A DNA stretch of 64,000 bases. Origin: Strix aluco. Lineage: Eukaryota; Chordata; Aves; Strigiformes; Strigidae. Under the pieces are notes generated by a model, which saw only the letters and a list, made by a program, of their open reading frames with translations, searched no databases and had not been told where the DNA came from. Shown in pieces: positions 1-10,416 of the stretch. How positions within the stretch are numbered: position 1 is the first letter of the stretch; each line of letters opens with the position of its first letter. The position numbers and the translations under genes were made by a program. The stretch covers positions 10,107,985-10,171,984 of the forward strand of contig NC_133940.1 in the NCBI RefSeq assembly GCF_031877795.1. Direction: 5' to 3'.

Positions 1-380
1 AGAAGTATTCCAATATTAAGCCAGCTTATTCATACACTCCAACTTAGTTACTTTATCCAGAGAACCACTGAAGAGGAAGGTCTCTCCCTCCCCACCATCG
101 TTCCTGCAATGCCAGGTGTTCTCCTCTTTACGTGCCAGACGGCTCCTGTTCACTGGTACCTCAACAGCCCCAGCCTGCGTACCTGTCTCAGTGCTACACT
201 GACGTAATTTAGCTATTGCTGCCTCAGGCAGGAGCACCACACAACACAGCAACACCTATGATAACTCCAGGCAACTTCAAGCTTGCTCTGCTTAAGTGCA
301 TCAAACAGCAGCTCCGATCGCTCTACGGTAAAGCTCTGGCTTCAGATCCAGGTGTCGTCTCCTCCTGACCACATGACTCA
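1..380. other. Unassigned flank downstream of UPF3B
   Basis: No coding exon, RNA gene or recognised repeat is visible. The open frame at 16-255 on the minus strand has no recognisable domain and no splice context. By synteny with mammals RPL39 would be the next gene, but none of its sequence is seen here. It ends at the likely UPF3B polyadenylation site. Confidence 0.5.
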
Positions 381-386
381 TTTATT
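381..386 (-). terminator. UPF3B: Candidate UPF3B polyadenylation signal
   Basis: TTTATT on the plus strand reads AATAAA on the minus strand, about 280 bases after the UPF3B stop codon. It is the first canonical hexamer I see downstream of the stop, giving a short 3' UTR of roughly 0.3 kb. Actual use is inferred. Confidence 0.55.
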
Positions 387-663
387 ATCATACTTAAGGC
401 CATAAAGTCTCTCTACTTTGCAAAGATTCTCTTCTCTGTTGTAGTTAGATGCTGGGAAAATAAATTCAAATAACTGAAAATACAATGAGAACACATTTCA
501 AATTCCAAATCTACAACTGAGGTTCTTTAACCAGAAACATCCAACAGCACAATGCCCCCTTTTCTTCCCTTGTTCCTTCTTTGCTTCGAAGGCACTTCTG
601 GATTGCGTAGTACATGCTCTTTGGCTGCACAGACAGTCAGAACACATAAGGCTTGCATGCTAG

Positions 664-3600
664 TCACTCCTCTTCCTTCGTATTACTGATCTCACGCTCT
701 TGTTTCTTATCCGCAACCTGATCTGCGGGCTTCACAGCACTGTCTTCATACTGACACAATCTGCTTCGGCTTCGGGCTCCTGGCTGGTACAGCTGCATAG
801 CTGGACGATCCTGAAATAAATCAAAACTATTTAGACTCTTTCACAGCCCCATGCTATCACGGTTATTATGGCATCAATGATACTAGAAATGGCTCAAATT
901 CAAACTTTTCAAGGTGTTCCAAGTTAAACTATTCCACCGTGGTGGCAATGTAACTTCAACTGTCTCAAATCAAGGTTGTCTGGTGTAAGGCAACATCCCT
1001 GTTCAAGCCACAAAGAACAGTGCACATAGTTGACGTTATTTGTAAAGAGTTTCTTTTTGAGACAAGTTCAGCTCACCCTCTCTCAGAACAGAGGCAAACG
1101 TCAGAACTTCTTCATTTGTACCCAATGCCTTAAGTGACATGAAAAGCTCACATAGTGATGCTGCAAAACAGATTTGCAGAGTATATAAAACTAAACTCAA
1201 GACATGTTTTCTTGAGTCCACAGGAGACTTTCTGCCATATTCTGCATGTAGCAGTCTTGTCTCTGTTTTAGAGGAACCTGTTCAATCACACTCCTACTTT
1301 GAGATGTATTTTCAGGCACGTACAGCATCAGCAGAGACACAGGTAGATTGCTGATGCTCTACCAACACCTTAAAAGATCCAGTCTATCGCATAAATCAAC
1401 AAATGAAAAGGGATCAGCACCTTTATAATTTAGCCTATGGTATCTTGGCTTAATTTCTGAACAGTGACAAGAAATATCACGAACAGTTTAGCAAAGTTTA
1501 TTGGACAAATGGGCAAACTCTATAGCAATGGCGGAGTTTGTTACCAGAATAGGGAAAAGTTTCAACAGAGAAACCACATGGTTCTTCCCCTGAAGTGCTT
1601 TTATCCTAAAACCCACAAACTGGTCCCTATGAATCAACACATGAATTTAAAGAAATCCAGCACCTTGTTTCTGATACGATCCCTCTTAATTGTATCCTCT
1701 TTTTTATCGTCTTTGGTTACTTTCTCAGATTTGTCCATGCTGCTGGTAAAGTCTGTAAGATCACTTTTCTTTCCCTTTTCTCTGATTAAGTCTCTCTCCT
1801 TTTTCACCTCTTCCTCTCTTCTTCTAAAAAGCTTCTCAAAGCGCTCGCTCTGCCTCCGACGCTCCTCTTCTTGGCGTCTCTGTTTCTCCCTCTGTGCTCT
1901 CTCATATTCTCTGTCTCTTTCAAAATCTCTATCTCGGTCCCTGTAGTCCTTTACACACTCATCTTCTGATCTGTATGAAAACAAAACTGAAAATTAAGCT
2001 CAAAAGATTCATCAAACAGAGCTGGGAGATCAATGTAACACTGGTGTAAATTTGCAATACGAAGACGACACACTGGTAGGTTCTAGGGAGCTTTTGGGAA
2101 GCTGTAATAACCTGAGTCATGCACGAGAACCAGAGATGACACTGACTACTAGCATTTCCTAGCCTTCTGTTGACATAGCTGGCTGAGACTCCTCTGGCTT
2201 TGGCAAACACCTGAATTTCCCTGTCTTATTGCTATTTCTCACATGGCAGAACTGAACCTTGAACAGATCACAGAGCTGTTGAGAACTGCACTTTCCACTT
2301 TGACCTTTTACAAGACTTAGAGGGACTAACTGGAGTACACCTCTCCTCTTGCCATGGCTGGAATTCTCTCATTGCAAGGACAGTGCTCACAGCCTGCTGC
2401 AGGTCCCCTACACCCGGGCTTCTTTTGCGGAGTTCCTACAGCGAGTTGCAAAGATATTAAAATTTGTCCACTAGTGAAGAACTGTCAGGTAATTCACATG
2501 GCTTTCTGTAATCACAGGGATGCACGTTGCCACAAAGAACACATCCCATGCTTTATATCAGAAACATAATTTGAAAGGAATTTCAAAACATGGTCATGGC
2601 AGAGCAGAGCGGCCTAAACCTCAGTATGATCAGGAAACAAGTTATATATACATATATATATTTATAGCAAGTACTAGAATACTTTTTTGCCTTCTCTTCT
2701 TTTGTCTCCCCATCAGATCGTTTGGCAGATGCACTACTCGCATTTTTTTCCTCCCTCAGAGTCTCTTTTTCCAGTTTCTTGGATTTTTCTTTTTTCTCCA
2801 AGTCTTTTTCATCTTTTTCAGGCTTCTTAAGTAGCTACAAAGAAAACAGAAGTCTCAACTAAAAAGCTCACTCTAATACATATTGTCTGGCACAACACCG
2901 AAACTGCATCAAAGGAACCACAGTCCAGTAAGAAATAAACATTAAAGTAATATTACTGCAAATTGTAATATTTCTAAAAGCTGGAGTGTATGAGTAAGCA
3001 TAATCCACGCAGCAGACTAGGATTTTTCTCCTAAAACAGGCCATTTTAGAAAGCTTAAAAATAGTCTCCATTCCATAGTAAATTCACAGTTCTCTTTACC
3101 ACAGCATGTACAACAGTCACATGACAAAAGCTTTAAATATTACTATGAAGCATTACAGCATGTAAACCTTTACAATGCCTAATACTGAATATTACAAAAA
3201 ACTGGTAATTTACTAACACCAAACTCATGTGATTCTTCACACAATACTCAAAGCACATTTGGAGAGACTGATATACAGATAACAGGGGAAAGGGAATGTA
3301 ACAGTTTATAATAAAGAACTGTTCTAGACCTTAATCTTTGGTTCTTCTTTTGATCTGTCTCTTTCTTTTTCTGGGCATCTGTCTACTTTCTTCAGTTTTT
3401 CTGCTTCTTTTCTCTTCCTTCTCTCCTCCTCTTTCCATTTTCTTCTTTCTTCTTCTCTTTGTCTTTTTCTTTCCAATTCTCTCCTCCTCCTCTCCTCTCT
3501 TTTTTCTTCTCTCAGTCTCTGTGTTGAAAAGCAAAGAGAAACAGTGTAATTCCACACTAGAAAACATCTCTTTAAGCCTAACAAGATACCACTGCCACAA

Positions 3601-6600
3601 AGCGATAAGTATTTCATCACCAAATAACTCGCCTCAAAACTGCCCCTACTATAAAACAAGTCCTGTTGTCTCTATTGCTCTGTTGTGAACCTGAACATGT
3701 TACAGCAGCATATTTTTTTCTCACTCATAAACCTTGATTTGTACTGTCTTAAAAAAAAAGAACCACAAAACTAGCCTCAGCCTTTATCATTCTAATTTTA
3801 ACTAAATCTGCCCTGCCTGTGATTTTCTCCATCGCTAAAAGTTAAAATGAGATTATGTGCTAGGAGAAAGATGATCTACAAGGACTTCAGCCATAACTGC
3901 ATTTAAAAATGAAAGCATTAAAATGGAATGTGGTTTGGCAGTGCCACAAGAGACGTTCAGCTGTGACCACAATGCTCACAAAGCAGCACCGTTCCCACCA
4001 AGGCCAGCGTTCTAGTAGTTTAAAATACATGAACCAGATGTTCACAAGGAAATTGGGTCAAAAGCAGCTTCTTCAAAAGGAAGGGCGGAAACATATCAAT
4101 ATATACATCACAACGTACACACCCATGATTTAAATGAGCAAATTGTACTTGCAAGCAACAAGAAGATTCTGGAGACAAGTCTTACCTGTTTATTTTTCAA
4201 GAAGTTCAATAAAGGAGTAGTCTTTTTAGCTAGAGAATATATAAAACAAATGTAAACAATTTGCCTTATTCAATACTGCAATACCTACAACAAAACCCTA
4301 TATGAAATGAAGAAGCCTTTGGGATTATCCAGCCTATTTCCTCTCATGCATGGTGATACAGCAGTGAAGTATTCCAATCCTATCCCTGAACAGTGGCAAC
4401 TATTAGGGTTCTATAAACTTCTTTAGGACACTAATATGATATCCAATACACTTATATGTAAAGGGATATACAGTCTGCACTAGGCTTTTCCCAGATTCTC
4501 TCGCTTTGAAAGAGATACCCGTAACATGCTTAAAAAGAGCATTCTGGTCATTTTGGTGGCACTTTACCCAACCACAGTATCTCTTAACTTGTGCCTGCAT
4601 GGAACACCACTGTTCACAGCATTTTGCATTAAACATCACTGCGTCTCAATGAAATGCAGCCACTCCATGGCCTAGTCTGGCTAACAAACATCTGACTAGC
4701 AGCTTAAAACAGGAAGGAAGGTTATCATATAAAACTTAAACCTAGAGAAGAATTTAGAGCATGGGAACAAAATAAAATACACTGAATAATATTAGCCTAA
4801 AGGTTTAACAAATACCAAGCAAGCACACAAAAGAATTCCATCTCCTCAAGGTTGACAAATCACAGCTTCAAATTATACCACATACATTTCTTTGTGCTCT
4901 AGGAAAATGTGACTAAAGTACATAGATTTCCATACCTATTAGCTCTTTGTTTCTTGCCTCTATTTCCTCCAACAAAGTTTCTGGAGTGGAAGTTAATTTT
5001 TCATCATCTGCACTGTAACTTTCCAAAAACTTCTTGTACTCTGGATCTATAGAGGAAGGGAAAGGGGGGAAAAAAAATTAAAAAAAGGAAAAAAGAGATA
5101 TACTGTAGCTTGAAAAGAATTTGCACTGCACACTGCTAGAAATCTGGGTTAGATTTGCATAAATTGTGTTGTTTATGTATCACCTTTTCAAAGATTGGCA
5201 GCTCTCAAATGAGCTGCCGCATTATGTTTGTCTAGGACAATCACATTTAACAGATTTGCAGCTGATAAAGCAGCACCGATAAGCTTCACATATAATTAAG
5301 CAAACATTCTATTGGTAAACTACAGTGTCACAGTAAAAATACTACATTCAAATTGCTGCTAGAACTTTCAAGTCTACGCATGCAAAACAAGCTAGGTAGC
5401 TGTTATACCATCTTCAATAGTTCCAGTTTTGGCATCCTTTTTCTTACTCTTCTTTTTTGCAGCTTTTTGGAAAGGTGCAAATTCAACTATGGCAGCATAT
5501 TCCTGACCTGTTAAGAGGAGAAGGAAAAATACATTAAAACAGAGATGGAACAGATATAAAGTAGAGTATATCATCCATGTCTAAAGCAGGAAGATAAGCC
5601 TCATGCGAAATATGCAATACTAGAGAGACTACTTGGACAGCACAAAAAAAATCTTATATTTTGAAAGCCATTTAATTAAAAAAAACATTTTAGAGACAGC
5701 AGAATTCATGAACTAAACACTCTCATGATGCAAATTCAGATTCACAACAAAACAGAAACACTAGATCTAAGACTGCCCATAACTGTCAGTTCAGACACCT
5801 CAGCTACACTGCACCACATAATATCCTCATCCTACAGACTACGCATTCCCTGTGCAAGTAGAAGAGAATATTTTAAGTTAATGCAACAGAGGCGAGTCTC
5901 AATTTTTGGCAAAACACAATAGAATGCAACACGTTACAGCAGGCTTTATCTTCTGACAAGAACGCCACATTTATGGCTGCATAAATCCAATACTGCTGTT
6001 GGGTATGACAAATACAGCATGCTGTTACACTGCAAATTGGCTTATTTAAAAGATCTAGGTGTTATTAGAACCTTGTCATGCAACCCTCTGAAATAAGGAA
6101 GAATCTTGTGGACAGAGCTTTATGTCACAAAGAACACCTGGCTGGATGAAATGTAAGACACATGTACCTGAAACAAAGTTCAAGGTGAAATCCTTAGCCT
6201 ACTGAAACCTACAGGAAGACTCTGGTTAAAGCTTTTGCTAAATTACACATCTATCAATGAGAGACTAACAACTTTTAGTGCTACCCAATGCAAACAGTTT
6301 TGAAATGCAAAATTTAAAAACATGAGATGTATTGAATACCTAAGGTGTATTTAGAAAACAGATAAGCAGTGACTAAATACTTGGATGTTTAACCAATGAA
6401 TTAAACAAAATATTTGCTTCCTACAGATTAATGTCTCCAGAGAGCGGTCACTTTCACAACTTAAACTGCAAGGAACAAGCTGTTCCTCTTACTGAATCAA
6501 GCTGGATCACTCGGTTGTAAACTGGAACAAGTAATAAGCGGAATTAAAAACTGACCAAAAAAAAAGTCACACTGAAGTGTACAAAACAAGCGAGGGGAGC

Positions 6601-7716
6601 ATCAGAGGGTGGCATCAGTAACCTTAGCTTCATTTAGTTTGAACAGCGACACCACCTACCCAGTTTCAGTTTTCAGACTTTATACTCAGGTATGACAATG
6701 CAAGTATTAACCTCAGTAACACAGTAACTGGCTTTATATTGATACCGCTACTACTGCGGTCTACACTTAACTGGGTTTTAAACAAAATTAATTTAGAAAT
6801 ACGCAAAATCAATTTAGATTAGTTTCCACAAAGCACGTTTTCTTTGCTCTCTGAAATACCGCCTGAGACTTATTCAAGGCACTAAAACCAGACAAATCGG
6901 AAGCGGCACGTTAAGGCTGATCACACCCATCCCTCTAAAAGTCAGCTAGCACGCTGCACCCCCACCGGGGAAGGCACAAACATTCCACCGAGCACCGTTC
7001 ACTTGCCTTTGTGATCGACAAAAACATAGCCGTCAAAGCGATCCCTGAAGAGGACTATGTCTTCCTGGTTTTTAAAGTTGATGTAGGCTCTCGAGAACAT
7101 GTGAGGGTACAAGCTGCAGAAAGACAGGACCGAGAGAGCCAGGCTGACGAGGCGGCGGTGCCGCCCCTCGGGACCGGGCCAGCGGCAGCGGCCGCTCTCG
7201 GGAGCCGCCCGGGGGGGGGGTGGCGGCGGCCCTACCTGGAGTCGTTGGCGAAGAACTCGAAATAGTCGTGCTCGGGCAGGGGCTGGAGATGCTCCTCCAG
7301 CTGCTCCTTCGTCAGGCTGGGCGGCAGCCGCCGGATCACCACCTGCGGCACGGCGACGGCGGTCAGGGCGGCCCGCACCGCCGGGGAAGAAGTCGCTGCC
7401 GCCGCACGCCCCCCACCCCGCCACCGTCCCGGGGCGGCCCCAGCTCCCGCCCCAGCTCTCCCCCTGCAGCCGCCGCCGCGCGAGGCCCGTTACCGCGGGT
7501 GGGAGGGGCCCCCACCGAGCGGCGCGCAGGCCCCACCTTGCTGAGCGTCTCCTTCTTGTCCTTGGGCCGCTCGAGGCGGTCGAGGTCGGCGCCGCCGGCC
7601 CTGCCGTCCGTGCCGGCGGCGGTCGCGGCCCCGGTGCCCGTCCCCAGCAGGGCCCCCGGCCCGACGGCGGGCCCGCGCCGCTCCTTGGGCCTGGCGTTTT
7701 CCTTGTCCTCCTTCAT
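664..7716 (-). CDS. UPF3B: UPF3B, nonsense-mediated mRNA decay regulator
   Basis: UPF3B is a nonsense-mediated decay factor that shuttles between nucleus and cytoplasm and links UPF2 to the exon junction complex. Ten coding exons read on the minus strand: 7716-7537, 7342-7236, 7113-7007, 5507-5409, 5046-4936, 4229-4186, 3518-3330, 2834-2683, 1970-1664 and 810-664. They total 1443 bases, 480 residues plus stop; human UPF3B has 470 or 483. The RNA-recognition-like UPF2-binding fold begins with VVIRRLPPSLTKEQL at residue 61 and runs to about 150 (EYAAIVEFAPFQKAAKKK). A very basic/acidic coiled stretch follows (REEKREERRRRELERKRQ and onwards). The exon-junction-binding motif near residues 433-450 reads DRPAMQLYQPGARSRSRL. 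UPF3B rather than UPF3A is supported by this motif and by its place beside NDUFA1. The small mammalian 13-residue alternative segment before LLKKPEK is not seen. The donor of intron 3 is GC, not GT; all others are GT-AG. The start at 7716 opens with MKEDKENARPKERRG, like the human MKEEKEHRPKEKR. Confidence 0.97.
5508..7006 (-). other. UPF3B intron 3 and other UPF3B introns
   Basis: This is the largest UPF3B intron, 1.5 kb, with a GC donor and an AG acceptor. I see no exon, RNA gene or recognised transposon in it. The remaining introns over 300 bases (5047-5408, 4230-4935, 3519-4185, 2835-3329, 1971-2682, 811-1663) are also plain. Intron 8 holds a short TA-rich stretch near 2642-2664. No box C/D or H/ACA snoRNA was recognised by eye. 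Confidence 0.6.
7005..7006 (-). other. UPF3B: Non-canonical GC splice donor, UPF3B intron 3
   Basis: The exon ends GATCACAAAG and the intron begins GCAAGT. Joining to the acceptor before 5507 gives AAA GGT CAG GAA TAT (K G Q E Y), exactly the order in human UPF3B. AG|GCAAGT matches the consensus of the minor GC-AG class of U2 introns. No GT donor nearby keeps the frame and the conserved residues. Confidence 0.88.
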
Positions 7717-8420
7717 CCCGGGCCGCGGGACAGCGTCGCGCGCCCCCGCGCGCCCATTGGCCGCCGCGCCTCTCGCGCGACTGCGCCTTAAAGGGCCACG
7801 AGCCGCGCCCTCGGCCGAGGCCTCCGCGCCGCGGCCCCGCCGGACTACGGCTCCCGGCAGGCCCCGGGCCCCGCCGGACTACGGCTCCCGGCAGGCGCCC
7901 GGCGGGGCCCGCGGATCCCGGCACACGGCGGAGTCAGCCGCCGGGGCCGGGCGGGCAGGGGCGGGGCCCACGCCTCGTGTCCTGCCCCGACACTGCCGAG
8001 GCGCGGCCCCCAGCAGCGCGGTCGCTCCCCCCTCCCCGGGCTTGCCTCGGTAGTGGCGGCGGCGCGGGGCAGGCCGGGACGGCGCGCGGGGCAGGCCGGG
8101 AGTGCCCGCAGGGAGCCCGGCGCGGCGGTGGGTGAGGGCAGCGCGGCAGCGGCGGGATGTGGTACGAGATCCTGCCCGGTATGGCCGTCATGGGCATCTG
8201 CCTCAGCATCCCCGGCCTCTGCACCCTCTACATGCACCGCTGGTGCAACGGCGGCAAGGTCAGCGCGGGGCGGGGCGACCGGGCCGCCAACCCCCACCCC
8301 AACCCGCGGCGGCCCTGCCCGCGGCCCCGGACCCCCCCTTTCCCCGGGCCCCCCCTTCCCCCCCCCGGGATCTCTTCCCCTGGGATCCCTTCTCGCGGGG
8401 CCGTAACAGGCAGCGCTGTG
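7120..8420. promoter_or_regulatory. CpG island, shared UPF3B/NDUFA1 promoter
   Basis: This is a dense GC- and CpG-rich block. The two start codons (7716 minus, 8157 plus) are only 440 bases apart and point away from each other, so this is a head-to-head promoter. No TATA box is seen at either gene. The island covers exons 1-2 of UPF3B and exon 1 of NDUFA1. It carries two identical ZNF143-like blocks. In mammals the intronless gene RNF113A lies in this gap; no trace of it is present here. Confidence 0.85.
7833..7896 (+). promoter_or_regulatory. Tandem 30-bp blocks with ZNF143/THAP11-like motif
   Basis: Two identical 30-base blocks lie at 7833-7862 and 7867-7896, 34 bases start to start. Each contains ACTACGGCTCCCGGCAGGC (ACTAC at 7844 and at 7878). 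This resembles the SBS element bound by ZNF143 with THAP11, whose consensus is close to ACTACAATTCCCAGCATGC and which is common in bidirectional housekeeping promoters. The blocks lie between the two start codons. Binding is inferred; the duplication itself is plain in the sequence. Confidence 0.65.
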
Positions 8421-8856
8421 TGGGCCCGCAGGAGAAGAGGGTCGCCCGCTACCCCTACCAGTGGACCCTGATGGAAAGAGACAGGCGGCTGTCGGGTGTC
8501 AACAAGTACTACGTCTCCAAGGCAGGTGCTCGGGGCCTGGGGCAGGTACCGCTGCGGGGAACCGGGAGCCATGAGCGGCTCCCCCCCATCCCCGAGCTCT
8601 GGGCTGGGGGCTCCCACGGCCTCTGAGGTGGCCACTGGTCGCTCCCGGGGCTGTCAGAGCAAGCTCAGTACCTGCAGCTGGCCTGTCTGTGGGGATGGGC
8701 GTTTTACTTTTTTTTCTCTTTTTAATTATGACTTGGGTACTTAAGCATAGTTTAAAAGCTGCATTTTCAGCTATGCCCTCTTGTAAGTTAGTGACAAGCA
8801 TGGTGCAGATACAGCTGTTACTTTTTCTTTTTCAGGGTCTGGAGAACATAGACTAA
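8157..8856 (+). CDS. NDUFA1: NDUFA1, complex I accessory subunit (MWFE)
   Basis: NDUFA1 is a one-pass inner-mitochondrial-membrane subunit needed to assemble respiratory complex I. Three coding exons, 8157-8258, 8432-8521 and 8836-8856, give 213 bases and 70 residues, the same length as human. The protein starts [17 protein letters not shown], close to the human MWFEILPGLSVMGVCLL that gives the subunit its name. A hydrophobic helix covers about residues 5-26. The rest is a basic matrix/intermembrane tail with [20 protein letters not shown] and the conserved end GLENID. Intron 1 is GT-AG. Intron 2 must use a GC donor at 8522-8523 to reach the conserved GLENID end. It is transcribed from the island shared with UPF3B. 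Certainty is high. Confidence 0.97.
8522..8523 (+). other. NDUFA1: Non-canonical GC splice donor, NDUFA1 intron 2
   Basis: Exon 2 ends GTCTCCAAG and is followed by GCAGGTGCT. Only the junction AAG|GC...CAG|GGT CTG GAG AAC ATA GAC TAA restores the conserved end SKGLENID. The nearby GT at 8526-8527 would add four bases and break the frame before the stop. This is a GC-AG intron in a gene that shares its promoter with another gene carrying one. Confidence 0.85.
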
Positions 8857-8907
8857 GGTGGTGGTACTTTGAAGAATCCACATCTATATAAAATGATTTA
8901 ACTCTTC

Positions 8908-8913
8908 AATAAA
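8908..8913 (+). terminator. NDUFA1: NDUFA1 polyadenylation signal
   Basis: An AATAAA lies 52 bases after the NDUFA1 stop, in the context TTCAATAAAGATATAC. It gives a very short 3' UTR, as expected for this small gene. The solo LTR begins only about 36 bases further on. Confidence 0.85.
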
Positions 8914-8948
8914 GATATACACGTATTCAACCCTTGTATCTGTGTTGC

Positions 8949-10061
8949 TGTGGTGGGTTGACCCTGCCTGGATGCCAGGTGTTCACCAAGCCACGCTATC
9001 ACTCCCATCCTCATCTGGGCAGGAGAGAGAATGTGTAACAAAAGGCTTGTGGGTCAAGGTAAGGACAGGGAGAGATCACTCACCAATTACCATCACAGGT
9101 AACCTGACAGACCCAACTCAGGGAAATTATTGCCAATCGATTCAGAGCAGGATAGTGAGCAATAAAAACAAAATCTTAACACACCTTCCCCCCACGCCTC
9201 CCTTCTTCCTGGGCTCAACTTCACTCCCACTTTCTGTACCTCCTCCCCCCCAGCAGCACAGGGGGATGGGCAATGGGGGCTGTGGTCAGTTCATCACCCG
9301 CTGTCTCTGCCGCTCCTCCCTCCTCAGCAGGAGGACTCCTCACACTCTTCCCCTGTTCCAGCGTGGGGTCTCTCCCACAGGAGACAGCCCTTTGTGAACT
9401 TCTCCAACATGAGTCCTTCCCAGGGGCTGGAGCTCTTCACAAACTGCCCCAGCGTGGGTCCCTCCCCCAGGCTGCAGCCCTTCAGGCACAGGCTGCTCCA
9501 GCGTGGGTCCCCCACGGGGTCACAAGTGCTGCCAGCAAACCTGCTCCAGCGTGGGCTCCTCTCTCCACGGGGCCACAGCTCCTGCCAGGAGCCTGCTCCA
9601 GCACAGGCCTCCCAGGGGGTCACAGCCTCCTTCAGGCACATCCCCCTGCTCCAGCATGGGGTCTCCCCCGGGCTGCAGGTGGGTGTCTGCTCCCCTGTGG
9701 AGCTCCCTGGGTGCAGGGCACAGCTGCCTCACCATGAGCTGCACCATGGGCTGCAGGGGAATCTCTGCTCCGGCGCCTGGAGCACCTCCTCCCCCCTCCT
9801 TCACTCACCTCAGTGTCTGCAGGGTTGTTTCTCTCACGTATTCTGGCTGCTGTTGCCCAGCAGTTTTCCCCTCTTCTTAAATCTGTTATCCCAGAGTTGC
9901 TACCACCATCACTGATGGGCTCGGCCTTGGCCAGCGGCGGGTCCATCTTGGAGTCGGCTGGCATTGGCTCTGTTGGACACAGGGAAGCTTCTGGCAGCTT
10001 CTCACAGAGACCACCCCTGTAACCCCCCACTACCAAAACCTTGCCAAGCAAACCCAGTACA
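8949..10061 (-). mobile_element. Long avian solo LTR, ERVL-like, antisense
   Basis: On the minus strand the element runs from TGTACTGGGTTTGC (10061 end) to GGTCAACCCACCACA (8949 end), so it has TG...CA ends and is about 1.1 kb long. I recall this as a widespread long bird LTR. No internal retroviral region lies beside it, so it reads as a solo LTR fossil. A run of six imperfect copies of a roughly 50-base unit built on CTCCAGCGTGGG occupies about 9355-9690. I could not find a convincing target-site duplication, so exact ends may be off by a few bases. Family assignment is from memory. Confidence 0.75.
9355..9690. repeat. Imperfect internal repeats within the solo LTR
   Basis: CTCCAGCGTGGG or close variants recur at about 9356, 9447, 9500, 9541, 9593 and 9647, each followed by TCTCCC/CCC and often GGCTGCAG or GGGGTCACA. 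Spacing is about 40-90 bases. This is internal structure of the LTR rather than a separate insertion. Confidence 0.6.
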
Positions 10062-10224
10062 CCAGTATTGCTCATGCTGTACTTCCTGCCTTAATGTCTG
10101 TTGCTTTGGGCTCATCATCATTTCAGTTGCAGATATAATTGTTTGTGGTTAATGAGAGTTATGTACATATTTAATGCTTCACATATTGCTGGGTTTATGA
10201 GAGAATTCATCTCCTTGGACACAT

Positions 10225-10416
10225 TAACCCCAAAAGGGCTGTCAAGCAGTGGCACAGGCTGCCTAGGGAAGTGGTCGAGTCACCATCCCCAGAGGTATTT
10301 AAAAGACAGGTAGACATGGCCCTTAGGGACATGGTTTAATGATGGACTTGGCAGTGTTAGGTTTACGGTTGGACTCAATCTTAAAGGTCTTTTCCAACCT
10401 AAATGATTCTATGATT
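10225..10416 (+). mobile_element. CR1 LINE, 3'-end fragment
   Basis: The stretch reads GGGCTGTCAAGCAGTGG...CAGGCTGCC, then GGAAGTGGTCGAGTCACC, then TTGGACTCAATCTTAAAGG, TTTTCCAACCT and a tail ATTCTATGATT. These are the standard last 200 bases of chicken repeat 1, with its short repeated tail instead of poly(A). The fragment is strongly 5'-truncated and non-coding. Confidence 0.92.

Noticed and set aside
1464-1946. Plus-strand 160-codon Ser/Leu-rich frame
   Set aside because: It is the antisense of UPF3B exon 9, whose Arg/Glu codons read as Ser/Leu on the other strand.
2642-2664. TA-rich stretch in UPF3B intron 8 as a microsatellite
   Set aside because: Too short and interrupted to report as a real array.
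8942-10075. Several open frames of 100-170 codons downstream of NDUFA1
   Set aside because: They fall within the non-coding solo LTR and reflect its internal repeats.
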